The notes: generated by a model not told the origin, from the sequence alone. Positions 1-7,232 are shown, numbered from the stretch's first letter. The stretch: 7,481 bases of DNA from Bacteroidales bacterium UBA1736 (GCA_002315825.1 DCIC01000033.1:1-7481), one strand, 5' to 3'. Translations and numbers: made by a program.

Positions 1-1571
1 GCATAAATCCTTTCGTCAGCTCCAAGTATCTTCTCTTCGTAGAGTTTCAGCTCTTCAGTAATATATCTTTCGGCATTGACAAGAGTCTGTTTGCGTATCC
101 AGTCGGCAGGGACTTTGTCTTTGAAAGAGTTCCTGACTTCGATATAGTAGCCGAAGACATTGTTGTAACTGATTTTCAGGGAGCTGATGCCTGTCCTTTC
201 CACTTCCCTCTGCTGCATTTCCAGAAGGTAGTCCTTGCTGCCTTTGGAAATGCTCCTGAGCTCATCCAACTCCAGGTTGACACCAGCTGCAATAATCTCG
301 CCCTTGCCAATGGCCGCTGCAGGGTCAGAACTCATAATGCGCTTGATGTCGGACAAAAGGGCGGAGCAGTTGCGCATCCCGTCCGCAAGTGTTTCCATAG
401 CAGGGATGCCTTTGCCTTTGCAGATATCCTTGACGGGGTCCATCTGATCCAGACTGCGGGACAGCTGGACAACTTCACGGGGTGCGATCTTTCCGCTTGC
501 GGCCCTGGAAATGATTCTCTCCAGATCCCCTATTTTGGAAAGAGAGTCCCGCAGGGTGGCAAGATCTTCACTATTGTCTTTAAACCATCCGACAGTGTCG
601 TACCGGCTGTTCAGCTCATCAATATCGAGGGAAGGCATAGCTAGCCATTGGCGAAGAAGCCTCGAGCCCAGAGGGCAGGCGCAATTGTCCATAACATCCA
701 CCAATGCCACGCCTTCTCCTCCCGATGCGGGGTAGAAGATTTCCAGATTGCGGAAGGTGAATTTGTCCATCCAGACAAAGGAGCCTTCTTCGATTCGGGA
801 GATGGAGCATATATTTTTCAATCCGGTATGCTCTGTCTGCTCCAGATAAACCAGCAAGGCTCCTGCAGCGCAGATGCCGAGAGGGAAGAGGTCAATGCCG
901 TATCCTTTGAGAGAGGGAACGTTCAATTGGCGGCGGAGCTTCTCTTCGGAAGCGTCGAGCACGAACGCCCATTCATCAAGGGTGGTGGTATAATAATCTC
1001 CGTATTTTTCTTTGACCCCTTTCTCATAGCCACGGGGAAGGACAAGTTCTTTGGGACGGAATGAAGAAAGGAGGGTTCCGATATATTCTATCGATCCTTG
1101 GGCAAGCTGGAAAGATCCTGTGGAAACATCCAGGAAAGCGGCGCCGCATTTGTCATTGTCGAAATACAGACCCGCGAGGAAATTGTTCTCCCGGCTGTTG
1201 AGCATTTCATCAGAGAATGCAATACCCGGAGTCACCACTTCTGTCACTCCTCTTTTGACGAGTTTTTTGCCTGCAAGAGCAGGGTCTTCAAGCTGGTCGC
1301 AAATGGCGGCCTTGTATCCCGAGCGAATGAGCTTGGGGAGGTAAACATCTATTGCGTGATGGGGGAAACCCGCCATAGGGACGGCATCCTTGTCTCCATT
1401 GCTCCTTTTTGTAAGGACAATCCCCAGCACTTTACTTGCAGTGAGAGCATCATCCCCATAGGTCTCATAAAAATCTCCGACCCTGTACAAAAGGACGGTG
1501 TCGGGGTATTTCGCCTTAACAGAAAAGAACTGTTTCAACAGAGGAGTGTCCTCAGAAATCTTTTTGCCCAT
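1..1571 (-). CDS. mutS: DNA mismatch repair protein MutS, N-terminal 523 residues (cut by left edge)
   Basis: Recognises base mismatches and small loops after replication and recruits MutL. The reverse complement reads without a stop from the ATG at 1571 to the window edge, about 60% of a typical MutS of roughly 870 residues. Visible: the mismatch-binding domain I (about residues 9-120) opening with TPLLKQFF and containing GDFYETYGDDA, whose Phe34-x-Glu36 is the mismatch-intercalating F-x-E motif; a PMAGFPHHA stretch near 66-74; the connector domain; the lever region; and the start of the clamp with NVFGYYIEV near 470-480. The F-x-E motif marks it as MutS1, not MutS2. The Walker ATPase domain and helix-turn-helix dimer region lie outside the window to the left. 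The start is chosen because the family's N-terminus aligns there; the frame stays open upstream without another ATG close by. It is divergent from the glycosyltransferase gene. No frameshift was seen. Confidence 0.97.
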   Translation of the reverse strand, partial: MGKKISEDTPLLKQFFSVKAKYPDTVLLYRVGDFYETYGDDALTASKVLGIVLTKRSNGDKDAVPMAGFPHHAIDVYLPKLIRSGYKAAICDQLEDPALAGKKLVKRGVTEVVTPGIAFSDEMLNSRENNFLAGLYFDNDKCGAAFLDVSTGSFQLAQGSIEYIGTLLSSFRPKELVLPRGYEKGVKEKYGDYYTTTLDEWAFVLDASEEKLRRQLNVPSLKGYGIDLFPLGICAAGALLVYLEQTEHTGLKNICSISRIEEGSFVWMDKFTFRNLEIFYPASGGEGVALVDVMDNCACPLGSRLLRQWLAMPSLDIDELNSRYDTVGWFKDNSEDLATLRDSLSKIGDLERIISRAASGKIAPREVVQLSRSLDQMDPVKDICKGKGIPAMETLADGMRNCSALLSDIKRIMSSDPAAAIGKGEIIAAGVNLELDELRSISKGSKDYLLEMQQREVERTGISSLKISYNNVFGYYIEVRNSFKDKVPADWIRKQTLVNAERYITEELKLYEEKILGADERIY

Positions 1572-1609
1572 ATGAACACAAAAGTAAGCATAATTTGAAA
1601 GAAATAAAT

Positions 1610-1617
1610 TATATTTG
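1610..1617 (+). promoter_or_regulatory. Bacteroidota-type -7 element, putative promoter of the glycosyltransferase-yfhO-rsmA operon
   Basis: TATATTTG matches the Bacteroidota -7 consensus TAnnTTTG exactly. It lies 37 bp upstream of the ATG at 1655, which would give a short 5' leader of about 30 nt. A TTTG occurs upstream at 1594-1597, but its 12-bp spacing is shorter than the usual 19-21 bp, and no good -33 element is found at the normal distance. The region is AT-rich and is the only non-coding stretch ahead of this operon. The motif match is seen directly; promoter function is inferred. Confidence 0.4.
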
Positions 1618-1625
1618 TTAGTCTG

Positions 1626-1656
1626 CAAGTGTAATATTTACAGCTTTCTTCACAAT
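1626..1656 (-). promoter_or_regulatory. putative mutS promoter
   Basis: On the minus strand TACACTTG (1633 to 1626) is one mismatch from TAnnTTTG and is preceded, after exactly 19 bp, by ATTG (1656 to 1653), a partial match to the -33 TTTG. It would give a leader of about 50 nt before the mutS ATG at 1571. A perfect -7 match, TACTTTTG (1586 to 1579), lies closer, but would put the transcription start almost on the ATG and has no -33 partner, so it is the weaker choice. The -33 element overlaps the glycosyltransferase start codon, so the two promoter zones interleave. Confidence 0.3.
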
Positions 1657-2938
1657 GAAAAGGGTTCTTATCATAACCTATTATTGGCCACCGTCCGGAG
1701 GGTCCGGAGTCCAGCGGTGGGTGAAGTTTGCCAAGTACCTTCCCCAGGAAGGATGGACTCCTGTCATTTATACTCCGCGCAATCCTGAGCTTCTGGTTGA
1801 GGATGATTGTCTGGAGTCCGAGATTCCCGAGCAGGCAGAGATCCTCAAGACAACTATCTTTGAACCGTACGGGATATACCATATGCTTTTCGGGAAGAAG
1901 AAAGAAGTCAACCCTATCAATTCACAGAAAAAGAGCCTCAAGCAGAAGATAGCCCTATATATCAGGAGTAATGTTTTTGTGCCCGATCCCAGGATCCATT
2001 GGGTGAGACCTTCGGCCCATTACCTGAAGAGATATCTGAAAAAGCACCCGGTGGACGTAATAATCAGTACCGGCCCGCCTCATTCAATGCATCTGATAGC
2101 ACAGCGGGTGTCAAGGTCAACAGGTATTCCCTGGATAGCGGATTTTCGTGATCCGTGGACCAAAATGTTCTATTTCAAGGATCTGAATCTTTCAAAGCGG
2201 AATGAAAAAAAGCACTATGCATTGGAGCAGTCGGTGCTTGATGATGCCGATATTGTAGTATCAGTATCACCTTTGGTTCAGAATGATTTCGCTCAGATGA
2301 CCGACACTCCTGTGGAGCTGATTACAAATGGTTTTGATGAGGAGGATTTTTCAATGAAGGTCAGTTCCAACGGACTGTTCAACATTGTTCACACCGGCTT
2401 TCTGGCTTCGGATGGCAATCCTGTGATGCTGTGGAGAGTGCTTTCGCTTATGTGCAGGAAATATCCGGAGTTTCAGAAAAAACTGTGTATCCGACTTGTG
2501 GGGAAGACAGATGTGGAGATAATTGATTCTCTGTACGAATACGGTTTGGAAAAGAATTACCTCGATGTGGGGTATAAGAGTCATATGGAGGCAAACTGTG
2601 AGCAACTTGCTGCGACAATGCTCATTATGCCTTTGCGCAAAGCTCCCGAATATCGAAAGACTCTTCCAGGGAAGATTTTCGAATATCTTGCTTCCAAACG
2701 CCCCGTGCTGGGGATAGGTCAGGAGGACGGTGCAGCAGCAAAGATACTTCGGCAGACAGGCTCCGGCGTTATGTATGATTGGAACAATGAAGAAGGGATA
2801 TCCCTCTTTTTGGAAAATGAGTGGGCTCTTTTCCAGTCCGGACAGGAAGATCGCAGGGGAGGGGATATTCAGGCTTATTCCCGCAGATTCCTGACCGGCA
2901 AGCTGGTCAGATTGATGGATGCTCTAATTGAGAAATGA
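1655..2938 (+). CDS. GT4-type (GT-B fold) glycosyltransferase, probable envelope-glycan enzyme
   Basis: Cytoplasmic enzyme of 427 residues predicted to transfer a sugar from a nucleotide-sugar donor onto a glycan or lipid acceptor; donor and acceptor cannot be read from the sequence. The N-terminal Rossmann-like half starts with a beta strand (KRVLIITYY, 2-10) followed by the glycine-rich loop WPPSGGSGVQRW (11-22) typical of family 4 N-terminal domains. IADFRDPWT (161-169) and ITNGFDEEDF (223-232) bring the chain to the domain boundary. The C-terminal half holds IRLVGK (279-284) and the donor-site signature LPGKIFEYLASKRPVLG (337-353). There is no signal peptide or membrane segment. The ATG at 1655 is the first in frame after the promoter region and gives the expected N-terminus. 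The stop overlaps the yfhO-like start in an ATGA, pointing to translational coupling. Family assignment is firm; the precise role is open. Confidence 0.88.
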   Translation: MKRVLIITYYWPPSGGSGVQRWVKFAKYLPQEGWTPVIYTPRNPELLVEDDCLESEIPEQAEILKTTIFEPYGIYHMLFGKKKEVNPINSQKKSLKQKIALYIRSNVFVPDPRIHWVRPSAHYLKRYLKKHPVDVIISTGPPHSMHLIAQRVSRSTGIPWIADFRDPWTKMFYFKDLNLSKRNEKKHYALEQSVLDDADIVVSVSPLVQNDFAQMTDTPVELITNGFDEEDFSMKVSSNGLFNIVHTGFLASDGNPVMLWRVLSLMCRKYPEFQKKLCIRLVGKTDVEIIDSLYEYGLEKNYLDVGYKSHMEANCEQLAATMLIMPLRKAPEYRKTLPGKIFEYLASKRPVLGIGQEDGAAAKILRQTGSGVMYDWNNEEGISLFLENEWALFQSGQEDRRGGDIQAYSRRFLTGKLVRLMDALIEK

Positions 2939-5451
2939 ATATGAGAAAGAAGATATTGGCTTATCTTGGTGCTGTAGTTTTATTTTTGATTCTGGCCTAT
3001 GGATTTGTTCCGCAGGTGCTGGGAGGGAAGATAGTCAATCAAAGTGATATTTCGGGATTTGTCGGGATATCCCACGAGATGAGTGAGTGGAATAAGGACC
3101 ACCCCGGGCAGCCAGCCGAGTGGACAGGGTCGTCATTTTCAGGAATGCCCACCACAACGATTTCCGCGCCCCGCAAGGGAGATCTCCTTCAGGGTGTCTA
3201 TGATTTTCTACTTACAGGCAAAAGGCCTGCAACATATTTGTTCATATCGTTGCTGGGTGCTTTTCTGCTCTTCCTTTCATTGGGAGTGAATGGCGTCCTT
3301 GCCATCGGAGGCGCTGTCGCGGTCTCTTTCTGTGCCTACAATTTCCAGATCATTCAAGTCGGGCACAATACCAAAATGCAGGCGATAGCATTTATGCCCT
3401 GGGTCCTGGCCGCTTTGGTGTATACTTACAACAGTCTGAAGTCTGAAAAATACATTTCGAGAGCTCTCTTAGGATCGGCGCTTTTCGGAGTGGCTCTGAG
3501 TTTTCAGATCAAGGCCAATCACCAGCAGATAACCTATTATCTGGCCATTCTGGTAATCCTTTATGCTCTGGTGCTTCTTGTCCATCTTTTGATTTCTTCG
3601 AAGAGACGCTCCTCTTTGGGGCGTTTCGCTGTGATTTCTCTTTTCTTGCTGACGGTGGGAGTTGTAGGCATAGCAACCAATGCCAACAAGCTGATACCTA
3701 TTTATAATTATACCCCTTATTCGATGAGAGGCGGATCAGAACTTGCCGGGGAAGGGGATGGAGCCAAAGGTCTTGAAATGGATTATGCCACGGCCTGGTC
3801 TTATGGATGGGAGGAGCTTCCCAATCTTATGATTCCGAACTACAACGGTGGATCATCCGCCGGGGCTGTCCCTGTCAACAAGTCTGAGACCTATAAGTTG
3901 CTTAAAAAAGCAGGTCAGAGCAATCTGAATGAAATATGCAAGAATCTTCCCCTATATTGGGGCCCTCAACCATTTACAGCAGGACCGAATTATATGGGCG
4001 CGGTGACAGTGTTCCTTTTTGTTCTGGGCTTGGGCGTGTGTGCGGGAAAGGAGAAATGGTGGGTTGTCATATCCACCCTGTTGGCCGTATTCCTTGCGGT
4101 CGGGAGCAATTGGATGGCGTTTACGGGGTTCTGGTATGAGCACGTTCCGTTCTACAACAAATTCAGGACGGTGTCGATGGCCTTGACCATTCTTCAGATA
4201 AGTTTACCGGTACTCGGTATCCTCGCATTGGATAAAATTGTGCGTGGGCAGGTTTCCAAGGAGCAGTTCAAGAAAGCCGACTATGTGGCTCTTGCCGTGA
4301 CCTCAGGATTCTGTCTTCTGTGCTATCTTATGCCGGGGATTGCGGGTAGTTTCAGTTCTTCATCCGATGCTTCGCAATCTCAGGTACTCGTTGATGCTCT
4401 GGTTGCTGACCGCATTACCTTACTCAAGAGTGATGCGATGAGGTCTTTCATTCTTATATGTGCAGCTTCCGCTCTGCTGTGGTGGGGATACAGTGTGCCG
4501 TCTTCGGCAAAGAAAACGTTCGCGACTCAGCCTCAGATGGGATTGTCCCGAAGGCGGACAGCCGCTTTATGTATCTGTATCCTGATTCTTGTGGATATGT
4601 TTTCTGTCGGTAAGAGATATCTCAATTCTTCAGATTTCGTGTCTCCGAGAGACTTCAAGACCCAGTTCAATCTCAGAGCGGTTGACAAGCAGATTCTTCA
4701 GGACAATGATCCCTCTTACCGCGTACTGGACTTGACGGTAAATGTCTTCAATGACTCTCATCCTTCTTATTGGCACAAGAATATCGGTGGATACTCTCCC
4801 GCCAAGCTCAGGCGTTATCAGGATGTGATAGAGAGATATCTTCTCAATGAGATAAACTCGATTTACAGTGCTGCCGGAAAAGCCTCCACTGTTCAGGAAC
4901 TCGCAGATTCTCTTCCTCCCATCCCGGTACTTTCTGCACTTAACTGCAGATATGTTATTTTGGATGACAATATTTCTCCCCTTGTCAATAAGCAGGCTCT
5001 GGGCAATGCCTGGTTTGTCGAGTCTGTCGATAGAGGGAGCAAGCCTGAAGAGCAGATTGCCTCGCTTGCAACTGCTCCATCGAGGGTCATAGATTCTGAA
5101 GATTATTTTATTGAGATGACATCATATACTCCGGACGAGTTGCATTACCATTATTCGATACCTTCCTCCGCTACTGCGGTTTTCAGTGAAGTGTGGTATC
5201 CTGAAGGGTGGCATGCGTGGATTTCGGATGATCCAGCCAAGGAGGAGATAGAGGTATTCTCTACGGACTGGATACTCAGGGCCGCAACTCTTCCTGCGGG
5301 CGAGCACGATCTGGTTATGCGTTTTGATTCTGGAGTGGTGAGTCTTGGCCGCAGACTTTCATTGGCGTCCTCCTCATTGTTGTTGGTTTTATTATTGTTG
5401 TCCTCTTTATGGATGTACGTGCAAAAAAAGCGCTCGGCCAGCATTTCTTGA
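2935..5451 (+). CDS. YfhO-like polytopic membrane protein (probable GT-C-fold glycosyltransferase)
   Basis: An 838-residue inner-membrane protein. By eye about 14 hydrophobic segments are visible: near 8-26, seven by residue 248 (101-117, 119-140, 149-166, 176-191, 200-221, 230-248), then 353-370, 375-393, 413-434, 450-471, 503-521, 541-559 and a C-terminal one at 807-828. A loop at about 250-350 carries YTPYSMRGGSE and PNLMIPNYNGG. A large soluble part at about 560-805, probably periplasmic, contains YWHKNIGGYSPAKLRRYQD near 612-630 and VWYPEGWHAW near 752-761, both typical of Bacteroidota YfhO proteins. In Firmicutes YfhO/GtlB proteins glycosylate teichoic acids using polyprenyl-linked sugars; Bacteroidota lack these polymers, so the acceptor here is unknown. 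The start at 2935 makes an ATGA overlap with the upstream stop; an ATG two codons later is an alternative. The last 43 bp overlap rsmA in another frame. Family is confident, activity inferred. Confidence 0.87.
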   Translation: MNMRKKILAYLGAVVLFLILAYGFVPQVLGGKIVNQSDISGFVGISHEMSEWNKDHPGQPAEWTGSSFSGMPTTTISAPRKGDLLQGVYDFLLTGKRPATYLFISLLGAFLLFLSLGVNGVLAIGGAVAVSFCAYNFQIIQVGHNTKMQAIAFMPWVLAALVYTYNSLKSEKYISRALLGSALFGVALSFQIKANHQQITYYLAILVILYALVLLVHLLISSKRRSSLGRFAVISLFLLTVGVVGIATNANKLIPIYNYTPYSMRGGSELAGEGDGAKGLEMDYATAWSYGWEELPNLMIPNYNGGSSAGAVPVNKSETYKLLKKAGQSNLNEICKNLPLYWGPQPFTAGPNYMGAVTVFLFVLGLGVCAGKEKWWVVISTLLAVFLAVGSNWMAFTGFWYEHVPFYNKFRTVSMALTILQISLPVLGILALDKIVRGQVSKEQFKKADYVALAVTSGFCLLCYLMPGIAGSFSSSSDASQSQVLVDALVADRITLLKSDAMRSFILICAASALLWWGYSVPSSAKKTFATQPQMGLSRRRTAALCICILILVDMFSVGKRYLNSSDFVSPRDFKTQFNLRAVDKQILQDNDPSYRVLDLTVNVFNDSHPSYWHKNIGGYSPAKLRRYQDVIERYLLNEINSIYSAAGKASTVQELADSLPPIPVLSALNCRYVILDDNISPLVNKQALGNAWFVESVDRGSKPEEQIASLATAPSRVIDSEDYFIEMTSYTPDELHYHYSIPSSATAVFSEVWYPEGWHAWISDDPAKEEIEVFSTDWILRAATLPAGEHDLVMRFDSGVVSLGRRLSLASSSLLLVLLLLSSLWMYVQKKRSASIS

Positions 5452-6176
5452 CCGACCAGAGTATTGCTAAATCAATAGTGGATGCCTTGGCGCAGGATTC
5501 TGAGGTCCCGGGGGTCCTTGAAATCGGCCCCGGAATGGGGGTGTTGACCAAATACCTGCTTCAAAGGGAGGATATTGATCCTGTGATGATTGAGATTGAT
5601 AAGGAGTCGGTGGATTATCTTTTGACCCATTTTGACGGGATTGAGGGGAAAATTATCGAAGGGGATTATCTGAAGTTGGATGTGACCGGACTCTTTGAGG
5701 GGAAGTACAGGGTGATAGGCAATTTCCCATACAACATTTCCTCCCAGATTTTCTTCAAGATTCTGGAAGACAAGGACAGAGTTCCGGAAGTTGTATGTAT
5801 GATTCAGAAGGAGGTGGCCGACAGGATAGCCGAGAGGCCCGGGACAAAGGTATATGGTATTCTGTCCGTTCTCCTGCAGGCCTGGTATGATATTGAGTAT
5901 GTCTTGTCAGTGGGACCGGGAGCGTTCGCTCCTCCTCCCAAAGTGAAATCCGCAGTGATACGTCTGAAACGAAATTCCAGAACAGAACTCGGCTGTGATG
6001 AGAAACTCTTCAAGACAGTGGTCAAGACTGCTTTCAATCAGAGACGCAAGACCCTCAGGAATGCACTGAAGCCCCTCCTGAAAGAAGGGGCTGATACAAC
6101 AGATCCTGTATTTGATCTCAGAGCCGAAAAATTGTCAGTTGAGGATTTTATTGCTCTTACAGCTTTACTAAGCTGA
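5409..6176 (+). CDS. rsmA: 16S rRNA (adenine1518-N6/adenine1519-N6)-dimethyltransferase RsmA/KsgA
   Basis: Uses S-adenosylmethionine to dimethylate two adjacent adenosines in the 3'-terminal hairpin of 16S rRNA, a late step and checkpoint in 30S maturation; its loss classically gives kasugamycin resistance. The 255-residue chain has the family N-terminus AKKALGQHFLTD (5-16), SAM motif I LEIGPGMGVLT (37-47), the acidic ribose-binding Glu62 in IEID, the catalytic motif IV GNFPYNIS (104-111), GAFAPPPKVKSAVIRL (171-186) and the C-terminal FNQRRKTLRN (209-218). Length is within the family's range. The ATG at 5409 gives the usual short lead-in before the KKALGQHF block although it lies inside the yfhO-like gene. 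No Shine-Dalgarno sequence precedes it (T-rich upstream), so translation probably depends on coupling with the upstream gene. The end overlaps mrp by 9 bp on the opposite strand. Confidence 0.96.
   Translation: MDVRAKKALGQHFLTDQSIAKSIVDALAQDSEVPGVLEIGPGMGVLTKYLLQREDIDPVMIEIDKESVDYLLTHFDGIEGKIIEGDYLKLDVTGLFEGKYRVIGNFPYNISSQIFFKILEDKDRVPEVVCMIQKEVADRIAERPGTKVYGILSVLLQAWYDIEYVLSVGPGAFAPPPKVKSAVIRLKRNSRTELGCDEKLFKTVVKTAFNQRRKTLRNALKPLLKEGADTTDPVFDLRAEKLSVEDFIALTALLS
5424..5430 (+). other. A AAA AAG slippery heptamer in the yfhO/rsmA overlap (candidate -1 frameshift site)
   Basis: A run of seven A (5423-5429) followed by G falls in the yfhO-like frame as codons CAA-AAA-AAG, giving the heptamer A AAA AAG in the phase needed for -1 slippage, the same heptamer as in E. 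coli dnaX. A -1 slip would leave the yfhO frame and continue at 5430 in the rsmA frame, directly into ALGQHFLTD. A weak GGA (5411-5413) lies 10 nt upstream. Downstream, TCGG (5434-5437) can pair with CCGA (5452-5455), but this stem is short and close. The sequence match is direct; use as a frameshift site is unproven, and the motif could be a by-product of the conserved Lys-Lys of RsmA. Confidence 0.25.
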
Positions 6177-7226
6177 TACCATCTCACTTATCTTAGCGGC
6201 CAGAGCCATAAAGGCTATACCGTCCGGGGCGGATCCCAGAGAGACAGGTTCTCCCTTGTCCCCACCTTCGCGGATTGACTGTACAATGGGAATCTGGCCG
6301 AGAAGTTCCAGCCCCATTTTTTCGGCCATTTCCTTTCCGCCGTCCTTACCGAAGATATAGTATTTGTTTTCAGGCAATTCTTCTGGTGTGAACCAGGCCA
6401 TATTCTCAACGATACCCAGAATCGGGATATTGATGTTGGGATTGCTGAACATATCCACGCCTTTTTCAACATCCGCCAGAGCTACATTCTGAGGTGTGGT
6501 GACTATAATGGCCGCTTCCACGGGGATATCTTTGAGAAGACTGATATGGATGTCTCCGGTCCCGGGGGGCATATCGATGAGCAAATAGTCGAGTTGCTCC
6601 CATTTGACTTGGAGTATCATTTGCTTCAGGGCATTGCAGGCCATAGGTCCTCTCCAGACCAGGGCCTGATGCCTCTGGGCAAAGAATCCGATGCTCATCC
6701 ATTTGACTCCATATTTTTCAATAGGGATGATCCATTCTGTCTCATCTTCCTTTTGAGCGTCAGGGACCATTCCTTCCGTGCCTGTCATTGTGGGGACGGA
6801 GGGCCCGTAAACATCAGCATCGGCGAGACCGACCTTGAATCCCTGACGGGCCAGGGCAACTGCGAGGTTGACTGCCACAGTGGATTTTCCTACTCCACCC
6901 TTGCCCGAGGCGATACCAATGATATGCTTGACATCCTTGATCATTTCGTCTCCGAGCTCGGAAGGATTCTTTTTCGTTTTCTCCTCTTCAATCACGATTG
7001 TCTTGACTTCGACCTCAGTCCCTTCGGGGCTGTTTCTGATGATGGCAGCGCGGGTGCTTCCCACCAGATACTCAGTCAAGGGATCTCTTCTTTTGGGGAA
7101 GCCCAGAGTGACAATCACTTTATTCCCTTCTGTGTCGATGTCTTTGACCATCCCGAGATCAACAATATCTCTATCGCCCTTCCCGGGATGTTTAACTTCT
7201 TTTAAAATTTTAAGGAATTCACTCAT
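6168..7226 (-). CDS. mrp: Mrp/ApbC/NBP35-family P-loop ATPase (iron-sulfur cluster carrier family), CxxC-less
   Basis: Cytoplasmic ATPase of 352 residues from the family that binds and passes on Fe-S clusters. Residues about 4-75 form a MIP18/DUF59-type domain (IVDLGMV at 21-27). The ATPase core has the deviant Walker A of the MinD/Mrp class, SGKGGVGKST (107-116), then DADVYGPSVP (136-145), WRGPMACNALKQ (191-202), LLIDMPPGTGD (215-225) and TTPQNVALADVEKG (243-256). After VENMAWF (273-279), where most bacterial Mrp proteins carry a CxxC, this protein reads TPEELPENKYYIFGKDGG. The only cysteine is Cys197, so the usual cluster ligands are absent; Bacteroidota homologues are generally of this type. 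The ATG at 7226 gives a complete N-terminal domain. It follows the S46 peptidase gene by 6 bp on the same strand, so probably shares its transcript, and it converges on rsmA with a 9-bp overlap. Confidence 0.95.
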   Translation of the reverse strand: MSEFLKILKEVKHPGKGDRDIVDLGMVKDIDTEGNKVIVTLGFPKRRDPLTEYLVGSTRAAIIRNSPEGTEVEVKTIVIEEEKTKKNPSELGDEMIKDVKHIIGIASGKGGVGKSTVAVNLAVALARQGFKVGLADADVYGPSVPTMTGTEGMVPDAQKEDETEWIIPIEKYGVKWMSIGFFAQRHQALVWRGPMACNALKQMILQVKWEQLDYLLIDMPPGTGDIHISLLKDIPVEAAIIVTTPQNVALADVEKGVDMFSNPNINIPILGIVENMAWFTPEELPENKYYIFGKDGGKEMAEKMGLELLGQIPIVQSIREGGDKGEPVSLGSAPDGIAFMALAAKISEMVSA

Positions 7227-7232
7227 ATCAAG

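Noticed and set aside
648..1598. Two overlapping plus-strand open frames (138 and 166 codons) inside the mutS region.
   Set aside because: The minus strand here encodes MutS without interruption; these are shadows with no family resemblance.
1690..1712. Near-direct repeat TCCGGAGGGTCCGGAG at the start of the glycosyltransferase gene.
   Set aside because: It encodes the expected glycine-rich loop PSGGSGV of the family; repetition follows from codon use.
5376..5402. T/G-rich repetitive run (TTGTTGTTGG, TTATTATTGTTG) before the rsmA start, as a possible slipped-strand phase-variation tract.
   Set aside because: The repeat is short and imperfect and encodes the leucine-rich last membrane helix; not long enough to support phase variation.
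6070..6092. Hairpin AGCCCCT...AGGGGCT near the end of rsmA, also downstream of the mrp stop on the other strand.
   Set aside because: The stem is GC-rich, but neither strand has a T-run after it and it encodes a normal part of RsmA (KPLLKEGA); not called as a terminator.
6294..6330. TGGCCGA...TCGGCCA inverted repeat within mrp.
   Set aside because: The loop is about 20 nt, it is inside coding sequence and there is no sign of a regulatory role; expected by chance at this length.
6546..7205. Open frame of 219 codons on the plus strand opposite mrp.
   Set aside because: It is the antisense of a clearly conserved P-loop ATPase gene, shows no recognisable domain, and its openness follows from codon bias of the real gene.
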